A stretch of 64,000 bases of DNA from Streptomyces sp. MST-110588 (GTDB lineage: Bacteria > Actinomycetota > Actinomycetes > Streptomycetales > Streptomycetaceae), in the NCBI RefSeq assembly GCF_022695595.1, contig NZ_CP074380.1:5072001-5136000 (forward strand). The letters are read 5' to 3'. Positions 55,275 to 64,000 of the stretch are shown piece by piece; within the stretch, counting starts at the first letter, position 1; each line of letters opens with the position of its first letter. The position numbers and the translations under genes were made by a program. Under the pieces are notes generated by a model. It saw only the letters and a program-made list of their open reading frames with translations, had not been told where the DNA came from and made no database searches.

Positions 55275-56082
55275 GCCGGGCGGGACGGCCGGTGGCCGGT
55301 GCCGGTGTCGATGCCTGTGCCTCCGGTGCGTCGCGGCAGGTCAGCGGCATGCCGACGGGCAGGGCAGGGGCATTGTCAGACCCCCTCGCTAGGGTCTGGT
55401 GGCAGTGGAGCCGTGCCACGGCCGACCGGTGTCACCGTCGGCGCTGTCGGCGCTGCCCCAGGTTTGTCGGTCGGATGTACGGGTCGGAGGGTCCGGGGCG
55501 GTGCGGGGCGGTCCGGACGGGGTGAACGGGGGAACCGTGATGTGCGAGCCGAGTGGGCCCGGGGAGCCGGACCATGCGGAACGGGTGGGGGAGCGTGCCG
55601 TGCCGCCCGCTCCGACGGCAGCCGCGCCGGGCGGCGGTGACATCTGCGCACGGGGGAGCCGGGGCCTGGCTGGGAGGACCCCGGGTACGGCCTTGAGGGC
55701 GGCGGCCTGGGGGACGGCGGCCTGGAGATGTTCGGGGCGTGGGGCCGGGGCTGGTGCGCCGGGCCGCTTCACCGCCCGCGTACGAGCGCGTGCCGTCGGT
55801 GGGACGGCCGCCGGCGGGCCGGCCGCCGGTGGGCCGGTGAACACCCTGCGTCCGCCGGGGGACCGGGAGCGTGTCTGCCGGGAAGCCGCCCTGTCCCCGG
55901 CCCCGGCCGCCGGACCCGGCCCGGCTCCGGGCGCCCGGATACCGGCCTGACGCCCGGGTTCTTGCACACCGGCCTGACGTCCGGGCTCCGCATACCGGGC
56001 TGCTGTCCGGGTGGGGCGGTGCACGCCGGGACCGGCTTCCTGAGACCGGGCGCCGACGCGTCGGCGCCCGGCCCGCCCCTCG
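55275..56082. other. 808-bp region of uncertain coding content
   Basis: Long open frames exist on both strands, but most are compositional. The only plausible gene is the small frame at 55540-55950, listed separately. The 3' third is rich in short direct repeats (gccggtgggccgg type). Confidence 0.4.
55540..55950 (+). CDS. hypothetical protein, low support
   Basis: ATG 55540 (or GTG 55537 just before it) follows AACGGGGGAACC, a good ribosome-binding site. It encodes 136 aa starting MCEPSGPGEPDHAERVGE. Composition turns to Gly/Ala/Pro-rich after about residue 60. No domain, signal or membrane segment is visible. It may be a real N-terminus whose frame is disturbed further down. Confidence 0.3.
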   Translation: MCEPSGPGEPDHAERVGERAVPPAPTAAAPGGGDICARGSRGLAGRTPGTALRAAAWGTAAWRCSGRGAGAGAPGRFTARVRARAVGGTAAGGPAAGGPVNTLRPPGDRERVCREAALSPAPAAGPGPAPGARIPA

Positions 56083-56994
56083 TCATCTCTGCTCCGGTCC
56101 CGCTGTGCGCTTGTTCTCCGGTGCGGGGGCGGCCGGGCCGGTGAGCCGGAAGAAGCGCTCGGCCAGGGGATGGGCGTCGCGGTCGGGGAGCGCCAGACGG
56201 ACGGGTACGGGCGGCGCGTTCTTCAGCCGCACGAAACGCAGGCCCGGGTGGGTGTGGCGTTGGGCCACCGCCTCCGACGCCACGCCGATCCCGTGTCCGG
56301 CAGCCACGGCCTCCAGCCACTCGTCGAAGTTGTCGGCGGTGCAGGCGAGCCGGGGCCGCCGTCCCCGGGGCCACAGCTCGGGGCGGGTGGTGCCGGTCAC
56401 GGTGTTGACGACGAGAGGGAGGTCCGCGAGTTCCGCCCAGTCCAGCACGCGCCGCCGGGCCACCGTGCCGGTCCGCTCGCGGGCCGGGCCGGTGCCGGGC
56501 TCCGTACGGGAGACGACGGCGACCCGTGACTCGTAGGACAGCAGCCGGGTACGGACCGGCGCCCCCTCAGGCGGGTCGCCGCGCAGCACCGCCACATCCG
56601 ACTCGCCCGTGTCCAGCCCGGCCAGCGGGGTGTCCCGGCGCACCAGCCGGACGCCCGCGCCGGTCGCCGCCTCGAAGGCCGAGGTGAGTGCGGGGCAGCA
56701 GGCGGGCAGCGGCGCGGTGAAGCCCAGGCGCAGGATGGCCTGTTCGCCGGGCGAGCGCAGGGCGTCGGCCAGCCGGGAGAGGAGCGGTGCGATGTCGTCG
56801 TGGAGCTGGCGGCCGGCGTCGGTCAGTTCGACGCGGCGGGTGGTGCGGTCCAGCAGGCGTACGGCGAGGGCGTCTTCGAGGGCCCGTACGGTACGGGTCA
56901 GCGCGGGCTGGCCGATGCCCAGCCGGTCGGCGGCGTGGGTGAAGCTGCGCTCCTCGGCGACGGCCACGAATGCGCGCAGATGCCGCAGCTCCAC
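56083..56994 (-). CDS. LysR-family transcriptional regulator
   Basis: A 303-aa regulator. GTG 56994 gives the common start VELRHLRAFVAVAEERSFT. The helix-turn-helix continues AADRLGIGQPALTRTVRALE. The effector domain has ILRLGFTAPLPACCPALTSA, and AAGHGIGVASEAVAQRHTH near the end. An ATG at 57054 would add 20 non-conserved residues and has no ribosome-binding site. It is divergent from an MFS exporter (57155), a typical regulator-target pair. Confidence 0.9.
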   Translation of the reverse strand: MELRHLRAFVAVAEERSFTHAADRLGIGQPALTRTVRALEDALAVRLLDRTTRRVELTDAGRQLHDDIAPLLSRLADALRSPGEQAILRLGFTAPLPACCPALTSAFEAATGAGVRLVRRDTPLAGLDTGESDVAVLRGDPPEGAPVRTRLLSYESRVAVVSRTEPGTGPARERTGTVARRRVLDWAELADLPLVVNTVTGTTRPELWPRGRRPRLACTADNFDEWLEAVAAGHGIGVASEAVAQRHTHPGLRFVRLKNAPPVPVRLALPDRDAHPLAERFFRLTGPAAPAPENKRTAGPEQR

Positions 56995-57154
56995 ACCATC
57001 GTGCCCACCCGTGGTACGGACACCGGAAGCGGTACCAGCGTGTGCGGGATTCATGCCGCACGAGCATAAGCGGGTCCGTGCGGGCATTTCCCCTCGTTCC
57101 GGAGACTGCCTACGTTTCCGTCGTCGCTTCGGACGATCACGGGAGTTGAGCACG

Positions 57155-58348
57155 GTGCGGAAGGTATGGCTACTGGCCCTGGGGGCGTTCACCCTCGGCC
57201 TGGACGCGTACGTGATGGCGGGACTGCTGCCCGTCGTCGCGGACGACATCGGTACGACGGTCTCCCTGGCGGGGCAGATGGTCACTGTCTTCACCCTGGC
57301 GTACGCGATCTCGGCACCGCTGGTCGCCGGCCTGCTCAGCGGGGTGCGGCCACGGGTGCTCGTCATGGCCGCGCTGGCCGTTTTCACGCTGGGCAACGCC
57401 ATGACCGCACTGGCCCCCGCACTCGGCGCGCTGCTCGCCGCCCGGGCCGTCGCCGGGGTGGGCGCCGGCGTCTACTCGGCGCTCTCGACCGCCGCCGCCT
57501 CCGCCCTGGTCCCGGCCGAGCGGCGGGGCCGGGCGCTGGCCGTGGTGATGGGCGGCATGAGTACGGGCACGGTTCTCGGCGTCCCCGTGGGCGTCCTGCT
57601 GGCCGGGCACGCCGGCTGGCGTTCCACGATGTGGCTGGTCACCGCGCTCGGCGCGGTGGCGCTGGTAGGTCTGTCCGTCCTGCTGCCGCCGGTGCCCGCC
57701 GATCCGCCGGTGTCCGTACGGGCCCGGCTGGCAGCCGTCACCGACCGCCGGGTGGCCCCGATCGTGGGCGTCTCCTTTCTCGCGGCGGTCGCCAGTCTCG
57801 GTCTGTACACCTACCTGGCGCCGGTCCTCGCCTCGGCGGGCGGCGTGAGCGAGGTCACTCCGTACCTGTGGGCGTGGGGCGTCGGCGGGGTGCTGGGCAG
57901 CGTCCTGGCCGGCCCGCTGGTGGACCGTACGGGAAAGGCGGCGACGCTGGTCGGCGCGGTGATGGCGGTCATCGTCGCTTCTCAGGCCCTGCTGCCGCCG
58001 CTCGCCTCGGTCGCACCGCCCGCCGCGGCGGCGGCCCTGCTGGTCTGGGGCGCGGCGGGCTGGGCCCTCCAGGTCCCCCAGCAGCACCGGCTGCTCGCAC
58101 TGCGTGCCGACCGCGGCACGGTGGCCCTGGCGCTGAACAACTCGGCCCTCTACCTGGGCAGTGCGGCAGGCTCGGCACTGGGCGGAGTGGCGCTCGCGCA
58201 GGGGCTCGCGCCGTACGTGCTGCCGTGGGCGGCAGCCGGTGCGGCGGCCCTGGGACTGCTCCTCCACCTGTACGTCCGGCTGTCCGCGGGGCGACGCTCC
58301 CGGCATGCCGCCTGCCTCGGTACCCTTGGCAGTTATGAGCACTCTTGA
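57155..58348 (+). CDS. MFS efflux transporter (arabinose-efflux/chloramphenicol-resistance type)
   Basis: A 397-aa protein with 12 predicted membrane helices. It starts at GTG 57155 (VRKVWLLALGAFTLGLDAYV). The family patterns GLLPVVADDIGTTVSLAGQM, RAVAGVGAGVYSALSTAAAS and GRALAVVMGGMSTGTVLGVP place it in the DHA1 drug/arabinose-efflux branch. GGGAG lies upstream; TTG 57146 is an alternative start. The last 14 bp overlap the DUF3039 gene. The divergent LysR gene probably controls it. The substrate is unknown. Confidence 0.9.
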   Translation: MRKVWLLALGAFTLGLDAYVMAGLLPVVADDIGTTVSLAGQMVTVFTLAYAISAPLVAGLLSGVRPRVLVMAALAVFTLGNAMTALAPALGALLAARAVAGVGAGVYSALSTAAASALVPAERRGRALAVVMGGMSTGTVLGVPVGVLLAGHAGWRSTMWLVTALGAVALVGLSVLLPPVPADPPVSVRARLAAVTDRRVAPIVGVSFLAAVASLGLYTYLAPVLASAGGVSEVTPYLWAWGVGGVLGSVLAGPLVDRTGKAATLVGAVMAVIVASQALLPPLASVAPPAAAAALLVWGAAGWALQVPQQHRLLALRADRGTVALALNNSALYLGSAAGSALGGVALAQGLAPYVLPWAAAGAAALGLLLHLYVRLSAGRRSRHAACLGTLGSYEHS

Positions 58349-58622
58349 GCCCGAGCGCGGGGCAGGTACGGGAACCCTCGTAGAGCCGACACCGCAGGTG
58401 TCGAACGGCGACGGCGACCACGAGCGCTTCGCCCACTACGTCCAGAAGGACAAGATCATGGCGAGCGCCCTGGACGGGACTCCCGTCGTCGCGCTCTGCG
58501 GCAAGGTCTGGGTCCCGGGCCGCGACCCGAAGAAGTACCCGGTCTGCCCGATGTGCAAGGAGATCTACGAGTCCATGGGCACCGGTGGTGGCAAGGACGG
58601 CAAGGACGGCGGCAAGAAGTGA
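58335..58622 (+). CDS. DUF3039 family small protein
   Basis: A 95-aa protein typical of actinobacteria. The conserved core is HERFAHYVQKDKIMASALDG then VVALCGKVWVPGRDPKKYPV and CPMCKEIYE. Its Cys residues and His could bind a metal. The C-terminus is a GGKDGKDGGKK tail. ATG 58335 lies inside the end of the MFS gene. The function is unknown. Confidence 0.9.
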   Translation: MSTLEPERGAGTGTLVEPTPQVSNGDGDHERFAHYVQKDKIMASALDGTPVVALCGKVWVPGRDPKKYPVCPMCKEIYESMGTGGGKDGKDGGKK

Positions 58623-58736
58623 CGTGATCCGGTGACCGGGTCCCGGCGGCCCGGCTCATTGGCACGCACGGTCACTGGTGCTCACGGCTACCCGTACGAC
58701 CTGTACCGGCACGAACCGCGCCGCGCCGTCTTCATG

Positions 58737-58784
58737 AGACGCCCGGCCCGCTCCCGTACGACACGGTGAGCGGGCCGGGCGTCT
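58737..58784. terminator. strong hairpin terminator
   Basis: A 17-bp perfect stem (58737-58753 with 58768-58784) has a 14-nt loop, 115 bp after the DUF3039 stop. Confidence 0.8.
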
Positions 58785-58999
58785 TGCTGCGTTCCGGCGC
58801 CCTTGCGTTCCGGCATCCCGGCATGCCTGCGTCCCTGCGTCCCGATATGCCTGCGTCCAGGCGCGGCCCCGCCACCGCGCCGGCTCCCGTTGCACGTCGT
58901 GCTTCTCGTGATCACGGGATGGTGGAGTCCGCCCGGCGGCCCTTGTGGCCGCGGTGCGGGCGCGCTTAGCCTCCTGCCAATTGTGCAGCGCGAAACGCC

Positions 59000-59018
59000 C
59001 GTTGCGTATGCTGCAACG
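59000..59018. promoter_or_regulatory. CGTTGC-N7-GCAACG dyad, candidate operator of the sugar operon
   Basis: Perfect 6-bp arms (59000-59005 with 59013-59018) surround TATGCT, a possible -10 element (59007-59012). They lie 20 bp before the binding-protein ATG, so a bound LacI/ROK/GntR-type repressor would block transcription. It does not match the DasR consensus I remember. Confidence 0.5.
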
Positions 59019-59037
59019 TTGATTCGGAGGCACCCGA

Positions 59038-60393
59038 ATGCAGCTCTCTGCCCGAACGGCCGCCCGAACACCCGCTTCCACCCCCCGTAAGACCGCCCGC
59101 GCGGCGGCGCTGGTGCTGGCCGGCCTGGTCGCCACCGCCGCCTGTGCCCCCGCCACCTCCGACAACGCCGCCAAGGAGGACGCGAAGAGCGGGACCCTGC
59201 GCGTCTGGCTGTTCCAGGAGGTGAACAACGCGCCGAAGGAGAAGGTCGTCCAGCAGGCCCTCGCGGCCTTCAAGGCGCGGCACGAAGGCGTCGGGGTCAG
59301 CGTCGACTACATACCGGTCGACACCCGCGCCCAGCGCATCAAGGCGGCCTTCAACGACCCGAAGAGCGCGCCCGACGTGATCGAGTACGGCAACACCGAC
59401 ACCGCCGGATACGTCAAGGACGGCGGACTGGCCGACGTGAGCGCCGAGTTCGCGTCCTGGTCCGACGCCAGGGAGACCGATCCGGCGGCGAAGGAGTCGG
59501 TGACCGTGGACGGGAAGGTCTACGGGGCGCCGCTGTTCGTCGGCGTACGGGCGCTGTACTACCGCACCGACGTCTTCAGGGAGCTGGGCTTGAAGCCCCC
59601 CGCCACCCAGGACGAACTGGCCGCCACCGCGCGGAAGATCCGCAAGGAGCGGCCCGAGCTGTACGGGATCGCGGTCGGCGGCGCGTACACCTACGGGGCA
59701 CTGCCCTTCCTGTGGGCACACGGCGGCGAACTGGCCAGGGGCGGGAGCGCGGCGAAGGCCGGCGGCTCCGGCACGTACACCTCCGCCGTCAACGAGCCGG
59801 AGGCCGAGCAGGGCATCAAGGCGTACACCAGCCTGTTCGGGGACGACAACTGCCCGGCGCGCAAATGCGCGGACATGGGCGGCAACGACACCGTCACCGC
59901 GTTCGCGTCCGGGAAGGCCGGTATGGCCATCGGCGGTGACTTCAGTCATCAGGCCATGGAGGACGGGAAGGTCAAGGGAAAGTACGCGGTCGTGCCGCTG
60001 CCCGGCGTCAAGGCGGGCACAATCGCCCCGGCGTTCGCGGGCGGGAACAATATCGGCGTACTCAAGAGCAGTTCGCACCGCACGCTGGCGGTGGACCTGA
60101 TGAAGTCGCTGGCGGGCAAGGAGACCCAGCGCAAGCTGTTCGACGCGATGGGATTCCTGCCGACGTACGGCGACGTGCGGCGCGAGGCCGCCGGGAAACA
60201 GCCCTTCGTACGGCCCTTCGTCAAGACCCTGGAAGCGGGCGCGAAGCCCGTGCCGGCCTCGCCCGCCTGGTCGGCCATCGACTCCTCACTCGTGCTGCCC
60301 ACGATGTTCCAGGAGATTGTCAGCGGCCGTAAGAGCGTGGACGCGGCTGCCGACGACGCCGCGAAGAAGATGAACGAGGCATTCGCGAAGTGA
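59038..60393 (+). CDS. sugar-binding lipoprotein of an ABC importer (likely GlcNAc oligosaccharides)
   Basis: A 451-aa solute-binding protein. The lipoprotein signal has a hydrophobic stretch ending LVATAAC (lipid-modified Cys at about 36). LRVWLFQEVNNAPKEKVVQQ and APDVIEYGNTDTAGYVKDGG are typical of family 1 sugar-binding proteins. The mature chain ends DDAAKKMNEAFAK. GGAGG lies 8 nt before ATG 59038. It is the first of an operon with two permeases and a GH20 hexosaminidase, which points to chitobiose or similar ligands. The stop overlaps the next start as GTGA. Confidence 0.9.
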   Translation: MQLSARTAARTPASTPRKTARAAALVLAGLVATAACAPATSDNAAKEDAKSGTLRVWLFQEVNNAPKEKVVQQALAAFKARHEGVGVSVDYIPVDTRAQRIKAAFNDPKSAPDVIEYGNTDTAGYVKDGGLADVSAEFASWSDARETDPAAKESVTVDGKVYGAPLFVGVRALYYRTDVFRELGLKPPATQDELAATARKIRKERPELYGIAVGGAYTYGALPFLWAHGGELARGGSAAKAGGSGTYTSAVNEPEAEQGIKAYTSLFGDDNCPARKCADMGGNDTVTAFASGKAGMAIGGDFSHQAMEDGKVKGKYAVVPLPGVKAGTIAPAFAGGNNIGVLKSSSHRTLAVDLMKSLAGKETQRKLFDAMGFLPTYGDVRREAAGKQPFVRPFVKTLEAGAKPVPASPAWSAIDSSLVLPTMFQEIVSGRKSVDAAADDAAKKMNEAFAK

Positions 60394-61409
60394 CCGCCGA
60401 GCGCGCCTTACGCGACCGCCCGGTACGCGACCGCCCCGCACACGACCGCCCGGGACGCGACGGCCCCGCGCGTACCCGCCTCGTACGTACCCGTCCCGTA
60501 CGTACCCGTCCCATACGTCCCGGTCCCGCGCGAAGCCGTGGCGGCTGGACGCCCTGGCTCTACCTCGCCCCCGCACTGGTGGTGCTCGGCGGACTGCTGG
60601 TCTACCCCGTCTACCAGCTCGGTCTGATCTCCTTCCTCCGCTACACCCAGGCCCAGGTGAGCGGCGGCGAACCCACCAGTTTCCAGGGCCTGGGCAACTA
60701 CGCCGAGCTGTTCGGCGACGGTGAGTTCTGGCGGGTGCTGCTGGCCACCGTGGTGTTCGCCGCCGCCTGCGTCCTTGGCACACTGCTGGTCGGCTGCGCG
60801 TGCGCCGTCCTGCTCACACGGGTACGGGCCGTGCCGCGCCTGGCCCTGATGCTGGCCGCGCTCGGCGCCTGGGCCACCCCCGCCATCACCGGCTCCACCG
60901 TCTGGGTCTTCCTCTTCGACCCGGATTTCGGGCCGGTCAACCGGGTGCTGGGTCTGGGCGACTTCTCCTGGACCTACGGGCGCTACAGCGCCTTCGCGCT
61001 GGTCCTGCTGGAAGTCGTGTGGTGCTCGTTCCCGTTCGTGATGGTGACCGTCTACGCGGGCATCCGGGCCATCCCGGGCGAGGTGCTGGAGGCCGCGGCC
61101 CTGGACGGCGCCTCGCAGTGGCGGACCTGGCGGTCGGTCATGGCGCCGATGCTGCGCCCGATCCTGGCCGTCGTCACCATCCAGTCGGTGATCTGGGACT
61201 TCAAGGTCTTCACGCAGATCTACGTCATGACCAACGGCGGCGGCATCGCCGGGCAGAACCTCGTACTGAACGTGTACGCGTACCAGAAGGCGTTCGCCTC
61301 CTCCCAGTACAGCCTGGGCTCGGCGATCGGCATCGTGATGCTGCTGATCCTGCTGGCCGTCACGCTCGTCCACCTGCGCCTGCTGCGCCGCCGGGGGGAG
61401 GAATGGTGA
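60390..61409 (+). CDS. ABC transporter permease 1 with Arg-rich repeat N-terminus
   Basis: A 339-aa MalF-type permease starting at GTG 60390. The first 50 residues are an unusual basic repeat tract (VRDRPAHDRPGRDG, then VRTRPVRTRPIRPG) before the first helix WLYLAPALVVLGGLLVYPVY. The EAA loop is EVLEAAALDGASQW. Helices continue to a basic C-terminus LRRRGEEW. Translation is coupled to the binding-protein gene upstream and overlaps the next permease start. It would carry GlcNAc oligomers inward with energy from a shared ATPase such as MsiK. Confidence 0.92.
   Translation: MTAERALRDRPVRDRPAHDRPGRDGPARTRLVRTRPVRTRPIRPGPARSRGGWTPWLYLAPALVVLGGLLVYPVYQLGLISFLRYTQAQVSGGEPTSFQGLGNYAELFGDGEFWRVLLATVVFAAACVLGTLLVGCACAVLLTRVRAVPRLALMLAALGAWATPAITGSTVWVFLFDPDFGPVNRVLGLGDFSWTYGRYSAFALVLLEVVWCSFPFVMVTVYAGIRAIPGEVLEAAALDGASQWRTWRSVMAPMLRPILAVVTIQSVIWDFKVFTQIYVMTNGGGIAGQNLVLNVYAYQKAFASSQYSLGSAIGIVMLLILLAVTLVHLRLLRRRGEEW
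60408..60530 (+). repeat. short Arg-encoding repeats at the permease 1 N-terminus
   Basis: Imperfect units related to cgtacccgtcccgta (15 bp) and cgaccgcccgg encode RTRPV/RDRPx repeats in frame. Confidence 0.7.
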
Positions 61410-62272
61410 GTACGGTCCGTACGCCGCGCATCCGGCGGCCGGGACGGTCGGCCGCCGAGGCGGGCGCGCTGCTGCTCGCCGCCGCCGTCGCCTTCCCCCT
61501 CTACTGGATGGTGCTCTCCGCCTTCAAACCGGCGGGCGAGATCCAGTCCACCGACCCCCGCCCCTGGACCCTGCACCCCTCCCTGGACGCCTTCCGCCGG
61601 GTCTTCCAGCAGCACGACTTCGGGCGCTACTTCCTCAACAGCCTCTTCGTGGCGGGGGCCGTAGTCATCGCCTCCGCGCTGATCGCCTTCCTGGCGGCCA
61701 CGGCCGTCACCCGCTTCCGTTTCCGGTTCCGTACGACGCTGCTCGTGATGTTCCTGGTCGCGCAGATGGTGCCCGTGGAAGCGCTGACGATCCCGCTGTT
61801 CTTCCTGATGCGGGACGTCGGCGACGCCGTACCCGGCATCGGCCTGAACACCCTCGGCTCGCTGATCCTGCCGCACCTCGCCTTCTCCCTGCCCTTCGCG
61901 ATCTGGATGCTGCGCGGCTTCGTCAAGGCCGTACCCGAGGCGCTGGAGGAGGCGGCCTGTCTGGACGGTGCCTCCCGCACCCGCTTCCTGTGGCAGATCC
62001 TCTTCCCGCTGGTCTTCCCCGGGCTCGTGGCGACCAGCGTCTTCTCCTTCATCTCCACCTGGAACGACTTCCTGTTCGCCAAGTCCTTCATCATCAGCGC
62101 GACGGAGAACTCCACCCTCCCGATGGCCCTGCTCGTGTTCTTCAAACCGGACGAGAACGACTGGGGCGGGATCATGGCGGCGTCGACGGTGATGACCGTA
62201 CCCGTGCTGGTCTTCTTCGTCCTCGCACAGCGCCGGCTCGTCTCGGGACTGGGCGGAGCGGTGAAGGACTGA
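61403..62272 (+). CDS. ABC transporter permease 2
   Basis: A 289-aa MalG-type permease. ATG 61403 follows GGGGGGAGG and overlaps the permease 1 stop. AGALLLAAAVAFPLYWMVLS is the first helix. The EAA loop reads EALEEAACLDGASRTRFLW, and STWNDFLFAKSFI is a common MalG motif. It pairs with permease 1 to form the membrane channel of the importer. No ATPase gene follows. Confidence 0.93.
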   Translation: MVSTVRTPRIRRPGRSAAEAGALLLAAAVAFPLYWMVLSAFKPAGEIQSTDPRPWTLHPSLDAFRRVFQQHDFGRYFLNSLFVAGAVVIASALIAFLAATAVTRFRFRFRTTLLVMFLVAQMVPVEALTIPLFFLMRDVGDAVPGIGLNTLGSLILPHLAFSLPFAIWMLRGFVKAVPEALEEAACLDGASRTRFLWQILFPLVFPGLVATSVFSFISTWNDFLFAKSFIISATENSTLPMALLVFFKPDENDWGGIMAASTVMTVPVLVFFVLAQRRLVSGLGGAVKD

Positions 62273-62344
62273 CACCACCATGACCGATGGACGGCACCGA
62301 TGGGCGCCGATGGCGCCGATGGTTTCGACGACAAGGACACACGC

Positions 62345-64000
62345 ATGACCGACAGGACGGAAACCAAGGCGGACCAGGGCGGCGGCGCGGAAGCGGAAGC
62401 GGTCACCGACCTCGTCCCCGCACCGCGCCAGGCCCGCCGCACCCGGCCCGCGACCGGTGAGCCCTGCGTCCTGGACGAGCGGACCGTACTGGACGCGGGC
62501 CCCGGCACCGAACGCGTCGCGCGCTGGCTGCGCTCGGCCGTCGGCGCGGCCACCGGCCTCCCGCTGGCACCCGCGCCCGCGCCCGGCGCCACCAACTGGA
62601 CCGGGGACCACGCCTCGCCCCAGGACCGAGGGAACCGCGTCCTGCTCCGGCTGTCCCCGGACACGGAAAGACAGCTCGGCCCCGAGGGCTACTCCCTCGA
62701 AATCGGCGGTCCGGAAGCGGGGCCGTGTGTCGTCATCGACGGCGGTGACGAGGCAGGGCTGTTCTGGGGCGCCCAGACCCTGCGTCAACTGCTCGGCCCG
62801 GACGCCTTCCGCAGGGCACCGGTCGACCCGGACCGGCGGCAGTGGCCGCTGCCCGCCGTGTCCGTACGGGACGCGCCCCGCTTCTCCTGGCGCGGCATGC
62901 TGCTCGACGTGGCCCGGCACTTCATGCCCAAGGACGGCGTGCTGCGCTGGATCGACCTGCTCGCCGCGCACAAGCTGAACGTGCTCCACCTCCATCTCAC
63001 CGACGACCAGGGGTGGCGCGTGGAGATCAAGCGCTACCCCAGGCTCACGGAGACCGGGGCCTGGCGCAGGCGGACCAAGGTCGGGCACCGCGCCTCACCC
63101 CTGTGGGACGAACGCCCGCACGGCGGCTACTACACCCAGGACGACCTCCGCGAGATCGTCGCCTACGCCGCCGAGCGGCATATCACCGTCGTCCCGGAGA
63201 TCGACGTCCCCGGGCACTCGCAGGCCGCCATCGCCGCATACCCGGAGCTCGGCAACACCGATGTCATCGACACCAACTCCCTCGAAGTCTGGGACACCTG
63301 GGGCGTCAATCAGAACGTACTCGCCCCCACTGACAACACCCTCCGCTTCTACGAACACGTCCTGGAAGAGGTGCTGGCCCTCTTCCCCTCCCGCTTCGTC
63401 CACATCGGCGGCGACGAGTGCCCCAAGGACCAGTGGCGGGCCTCGCCCACCGCCCAGGCGCGCATCAAGGAACTGGGCCTGGCGGACGAGGACGGGCTCC
63501 AGAGCTGGTTCATCCGGCACTTCGACCGCTGGCTCGCCGCGCGCGGCCGACGGCTCATCGGCTGGGATGAGATCCTCGAAGGGGGCCTGGCCGAGGGCGC
63601 CGCGGTCTCCTCCTGGCGCGGCTACGCGGGCGGCCTCGCCGCCGCCCGGGCCGGCCACGACGTCGTCATGTGCCCCGAACAGCAGGTGTACTTCGACCAC
63701 CGCCAGGACGGCGGCCCCGACGAACCCGTACCGATCGGCTACGTACGGACCCTGGAGGACGTCCACCGCTTCGAGCCGGTCCCGCCGGAACTGACGGACG
63801 AGCAGGCCGCACACATCCTGGGCACCCAGGCCAACCTCTGGACCGAGGTCCTGGACAGCCCCTCGCGGGTGGACTACCAGGCGTTCCCGCGGCTGGCGGC
63901 CTTCGCCGAGGTCGCCTGGTCGGCGCTGCCGGAGCCGGCCGCCCGCGACCACGCGGACTTCCTGCGGCGAATGACCGTCCACTATGCGCGCCTTGACGCC
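62345..64000 (+). CDS. beta-N-acetylhexosaminidase (GH20), cut by the window end
   Basis: At least 552 aa, with no stop before the window edge. The N-terminal GH20b-like domain is followed by the catalytic barrel: LNVLHLHLTDDQGWRVEIKR, VVPEIDVPGHSQAAIAAYPE, and the catalytic Asp-Glu pair in HIGGDECPK. GTQANLWTE comes later. The start MTDRTETKADQG has no signal peptide or lipobox, so the enzyme should be cytoplasmic and split imported GlcNAc oligomers. AAGGA lies 8 nt before ATG 62345, 72 bp after permease 2. Confidence 0.93.
   Translation, partial: MTDRTETKADQGGGAEAEAVTDLVPAPRQARRTRPATGEPCVLDERTVLDAGPGTERVARWLRSAVGAATGLPLAPAPAPGATNWTGDHASPQDRGNRVLLRLSPDTERQLGPEGYSLEIGGPEAGPCVVIDGGDEAGLFWGAQTLRQLLGPDAFRRAPVDPDRRQWPLPAVSVRDAPRFSWRGMLLDVARHFMPKDGVLRWIDLLAAHKLNVLHLHLTDDQGWRVEIKRYPRLTETGAWRRRTKVGHRASPLWDERPHGGYYTQDDLREIVAYAAERHITVVPEIDVPGHSQAAIAAYPELGNTDVIDTNSLEVWDTWGVNQNVLAPTDNTLRFYEHVLEEVLALFPSRFVHIGGDECPKDQWRASPTAQARIKELGLADEDGLQSWFIRHFDRWLAARGRRLIGWDEILEGGLAEGAAVSSWRGYAGGLAAARAGHDVVMCPEQQVYFDHRQDGGPDEPVPIGYVRTLEDVHRFEPVPPELTDEQAAHILGTQANLWTEVLDSPSRVDYQAFPRLAAFAEVAWSALPEPAARDHADFLRRMTVHYARLDA

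Larger units (their letters stand above)
58623..59037. promoter_or_regulatory. 415-bp region before the GlcNAc-type ABC operon
   Basis: It holds a terminator at 58737-58784 and imperfect repeats of atgcctgcgtcc at about 58790-58862. The dyad at 59000-59018, listed separately, also lies here. No gene is supported. Confidence 0.5.

Noticed and set aside
55389..56024. Minus-strand 211-residue frame in the region after YqgE
   Set aside because: Low complexity, no ribosome-binding site, no recognisable domain.

Overview
This window is Streptomyces chromosome, or that of a very close relative. The DNA is strongly GC-rich, many genes start with GTG or TTG, and coupled genes overlap as ATGA or GTGA. 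Diagnostic loci are adjacent: two Ser/Thr kinases (pkaA/pkaB-like), prfB, ftsE-ftsX, an S41 protease, smpB and ssrA. Further on come an ECF sigma/anti-sigma pair, HelD, an ACT-malic enzyme, HU, MurA, YqgE/AlgH and a GlcNAc-oligosaccharide importer with a GH20 hexosaminidase. From memory this resembles the S. coelicolor SCO2943-SCO2988 order read backwards, but no alignment was run.

Layout. 1-6890: a secreted cell-wall cluster. An NlpC/P60-like protein, a DUF1906 glycoside-hydrolase-like protein and a secreted EEP nuclease lie on the minus strand. An Rpf-like muralytic enzyme diverges from them across a 752-bp AT-richer spacer. Three of the four carry the same five-repeat Ca-binding FG-GAP tail. 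6967-11176: galE, a frameshifted family 2 glycosyltransferase and a TylF-type methyltransferase. 11375-15218: a sugar ABC importer without its own ATPase. 15459-23605: an FHA-FtsK ATPase (frameshifted) diverging from two membrane Ser/Thr kinases. 23836-31061: prfB, a 48-codon sORF coupled to a sortase-type (LAETG) repeat protein, a small zinc-ribbon membrane protein, ftsE, ftsX, an S41 protease, smpB and tmRNA.

31201-47404 is more accessory. It holds a LysR/MFS pair, a lipoprotein, an XRE/DUF397/HATPase triad, a CDF transporter, and a NarK transporter overlapping a HemD-winged-helix fusion (frameshifted). It continues with a methyltransferase, MarR/VOC, a CGNR regulator, a MerR-peroxiredoxin fusion, a TetR remnant, a TipA-like MerR protein and an ECF sigma/anti-sigma pair. 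47656-55274 returns to core genes: HelD, a candidate sRNA, malic enzyme, HU, MurA and YqgE. 56083-58622 has a LysR/MFS pair and a DUF3039 protein. 59038-64000 is a binding protein, two permeases and a cytoplasmic GH20 enzyme, which is cut by the window edge.

The most unusual features are the FG-GAP hydrolase set, the MerR-peroxiredoxin fusion with its own operator, the coupled sORF, a 13-bp-period GTATAC array, and in-frame minisatellites in many predicted linkers. Three genes (glycosyltransferase, FHA-FtsK, HemD fusion) are each broken by one missing base in a C or G run. That pattern suggests sequencing undercalls at least as much as real mutation.
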